The notes under the pieces were generated by a model that searched no databases, was not told the origin of the DNA, and worked only from the letters and a program-made list of their open reading frames with translations. The position numbers were made by a program, and so were the translations under genes. A stretch of 64,000 nucleotides of DNA from Vicinamibacterales bacterium (GTDB lineage Bacteria > Acidobacteriota > Vicinamibacteria > Vicinamibacterales > UBA8438): assembly GCA_958296065.1 (NCBI GenBank), contig CATQHX010000044.1:62001-126000 (forward strand), read 5' to 3'. Positions 63,703 through 64,000 of this stretch are shown in pieces. The first letter of the stretch is position 1; each line of letters starts with the position of its first letter.

Positions 63703-63817
63703 TGCGACCGCTGCTACGCGGCCTGCGAGGACACGTCCCACCAGTCGATCGCGATCCGCGACGGTTGCGTCTTCGAGGTGACCGACGAAGAAGCGTCGCC
63801 TGCAACCTGTGCGTGAT
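63703..63817 (+). pseudogene. preA iron-sulfur fragment
   Basis: The coding sequence CDRCYAACEDTSHQSIAIRD matches the first 4Fe-4S region of PreA. Bases 63709-63761 are identical to 60308-60360; beyond that the copy diverges and loses one base near 63791, shifting the second Cys motif out of frame. Neither end of the gene is present. Confidence 0.8.
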
Positions 63818-63901
63818 GGCGTCGGCCTGTTCGGGCGTGAGTTTGGCGTCGGTCAGGGCGCGCGCGATGGCGTGGGTGTCGAGCACAAGGCACGGTACCA
63901 C
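63810..63901 (-). pseudogene. short fragment resembling a DUF1640/coiled-coil protein N-terminus
   Basis: From a GTG at 63901 the minus strand reads LVLDTHAIARALTDAKLTPE, QADAITHRL, the opening of proteins with a helical DUF1640-like N-terminus. Homology ends where the preA fragment begins. The last 99 bases of the window contain nothing I can name. Confidence 0.35.
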
Positions 63902-64000
63902 GGGGCCTCACGTAGCCGTCCGGCGGGCCCGTGGACGCCAAGGCAACACGAACGCTCGGAACCCGAACCGCGACGCGATGCCACCTGCCCGATGGAGGAC

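Overview
GC-rich chromosomal DNA from a bacterium that I infer to be an acidobacterium, probably Vicinamibacteria-like. The inference rests on gene content: secreted cytochrome/DUF1549-DUF1553 and DUF1592 proteins paired with Tat-exported DUF1501 and DUF1552 proteins, several PQQ-type beta-propeller enzymes, a family of secreted DUF-less proteins in three copies, and amidohydrolase and serine-hydrolase exoenzymes. No rRNA, tRNA or CRISPR array was found. No single marker gene fixes the taxonomy.

Layout. 1-9.0 kb: two divergent pairs of secreted proteins (DUF1592+DUF1552 on minus; DUF1549/1553+DUF1501 on plus). 9.1-13 kb: a small coiled-coil protein, a sulfatase, a complete HigBA module and a redoxin gene with an in-frame TGA where homologues have Cys (predicted selenoprotein). 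13-24 kb: a defence-like block with a DUF4143 ATPase, a broken AAA ATPase, an orphan XRE antitoxin and a type I restriction-modification operon (hsdM-hsdS-hsdR). Its hsdS is interrupted by a complete ISKra4-type element that carries a DUF4338 (DruA-like) gene. 24-33 kb: PQQ sugar dehydrogenase, NHL propeller, beta-helix protein, amidohydrolase lipoprotein and membrane serine hydrolase. 32.8-35.5 kb: a methyltransferase gene with a second in-frame TGA (second predicted selenoprotein), an Xre-RES toxin-antitoxin pair and an RHH antitoxin followed by a truncated Doc. 35.8-39.1 kb: remnants of a glycosyltransferase, a PHP protein and btaA, then intact btaB and a PEMT-like membrane protein, pointing to betaine-type lipid head-group synthesis. 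39.3-50.3 kb: HicB with a remnant HicA, a pseudogene, GT2 plus PHP, three paralogous secreted proteins, an aminotransferase, VapB with a remnant VapC, a sialidase-like protein, a PfkB kinase and an MBL hydrolase. 50.3-56 kb: three PQQ/quinoprotein-like propellers. 56.3-60.6 kb: the reductive pyrimidine catabolism genes hydantoinase-preT-preA. 61.2-63.6 kb: a SpoIIE/RsbU-type phosphatase and a bactofilin-like membrane protein, followed by a patchwork of gene fragments.

Three themes stand out. (1) Two separate genes are interrupted by a single in-frame TGA, each followed at the usual bacterial distance by a hairpin with a G/U loop resembling a SECIS element; the methyltransferase is the more unusual. 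(2) A recent, precise IS insertion (19-bp terminal inverted repeats, 9-bp target duplication) splits hsdS, and removing it restores the frame. (3) Intergenic space is littered with short truncated genes, and several toxin-antitoxin loci keep an intact antitoxin next to a clipped toxin.

Gene starts were chosen from start codon, Shine-Dalgarno and homologue length by eye; functions are family-level recognition without database searches.
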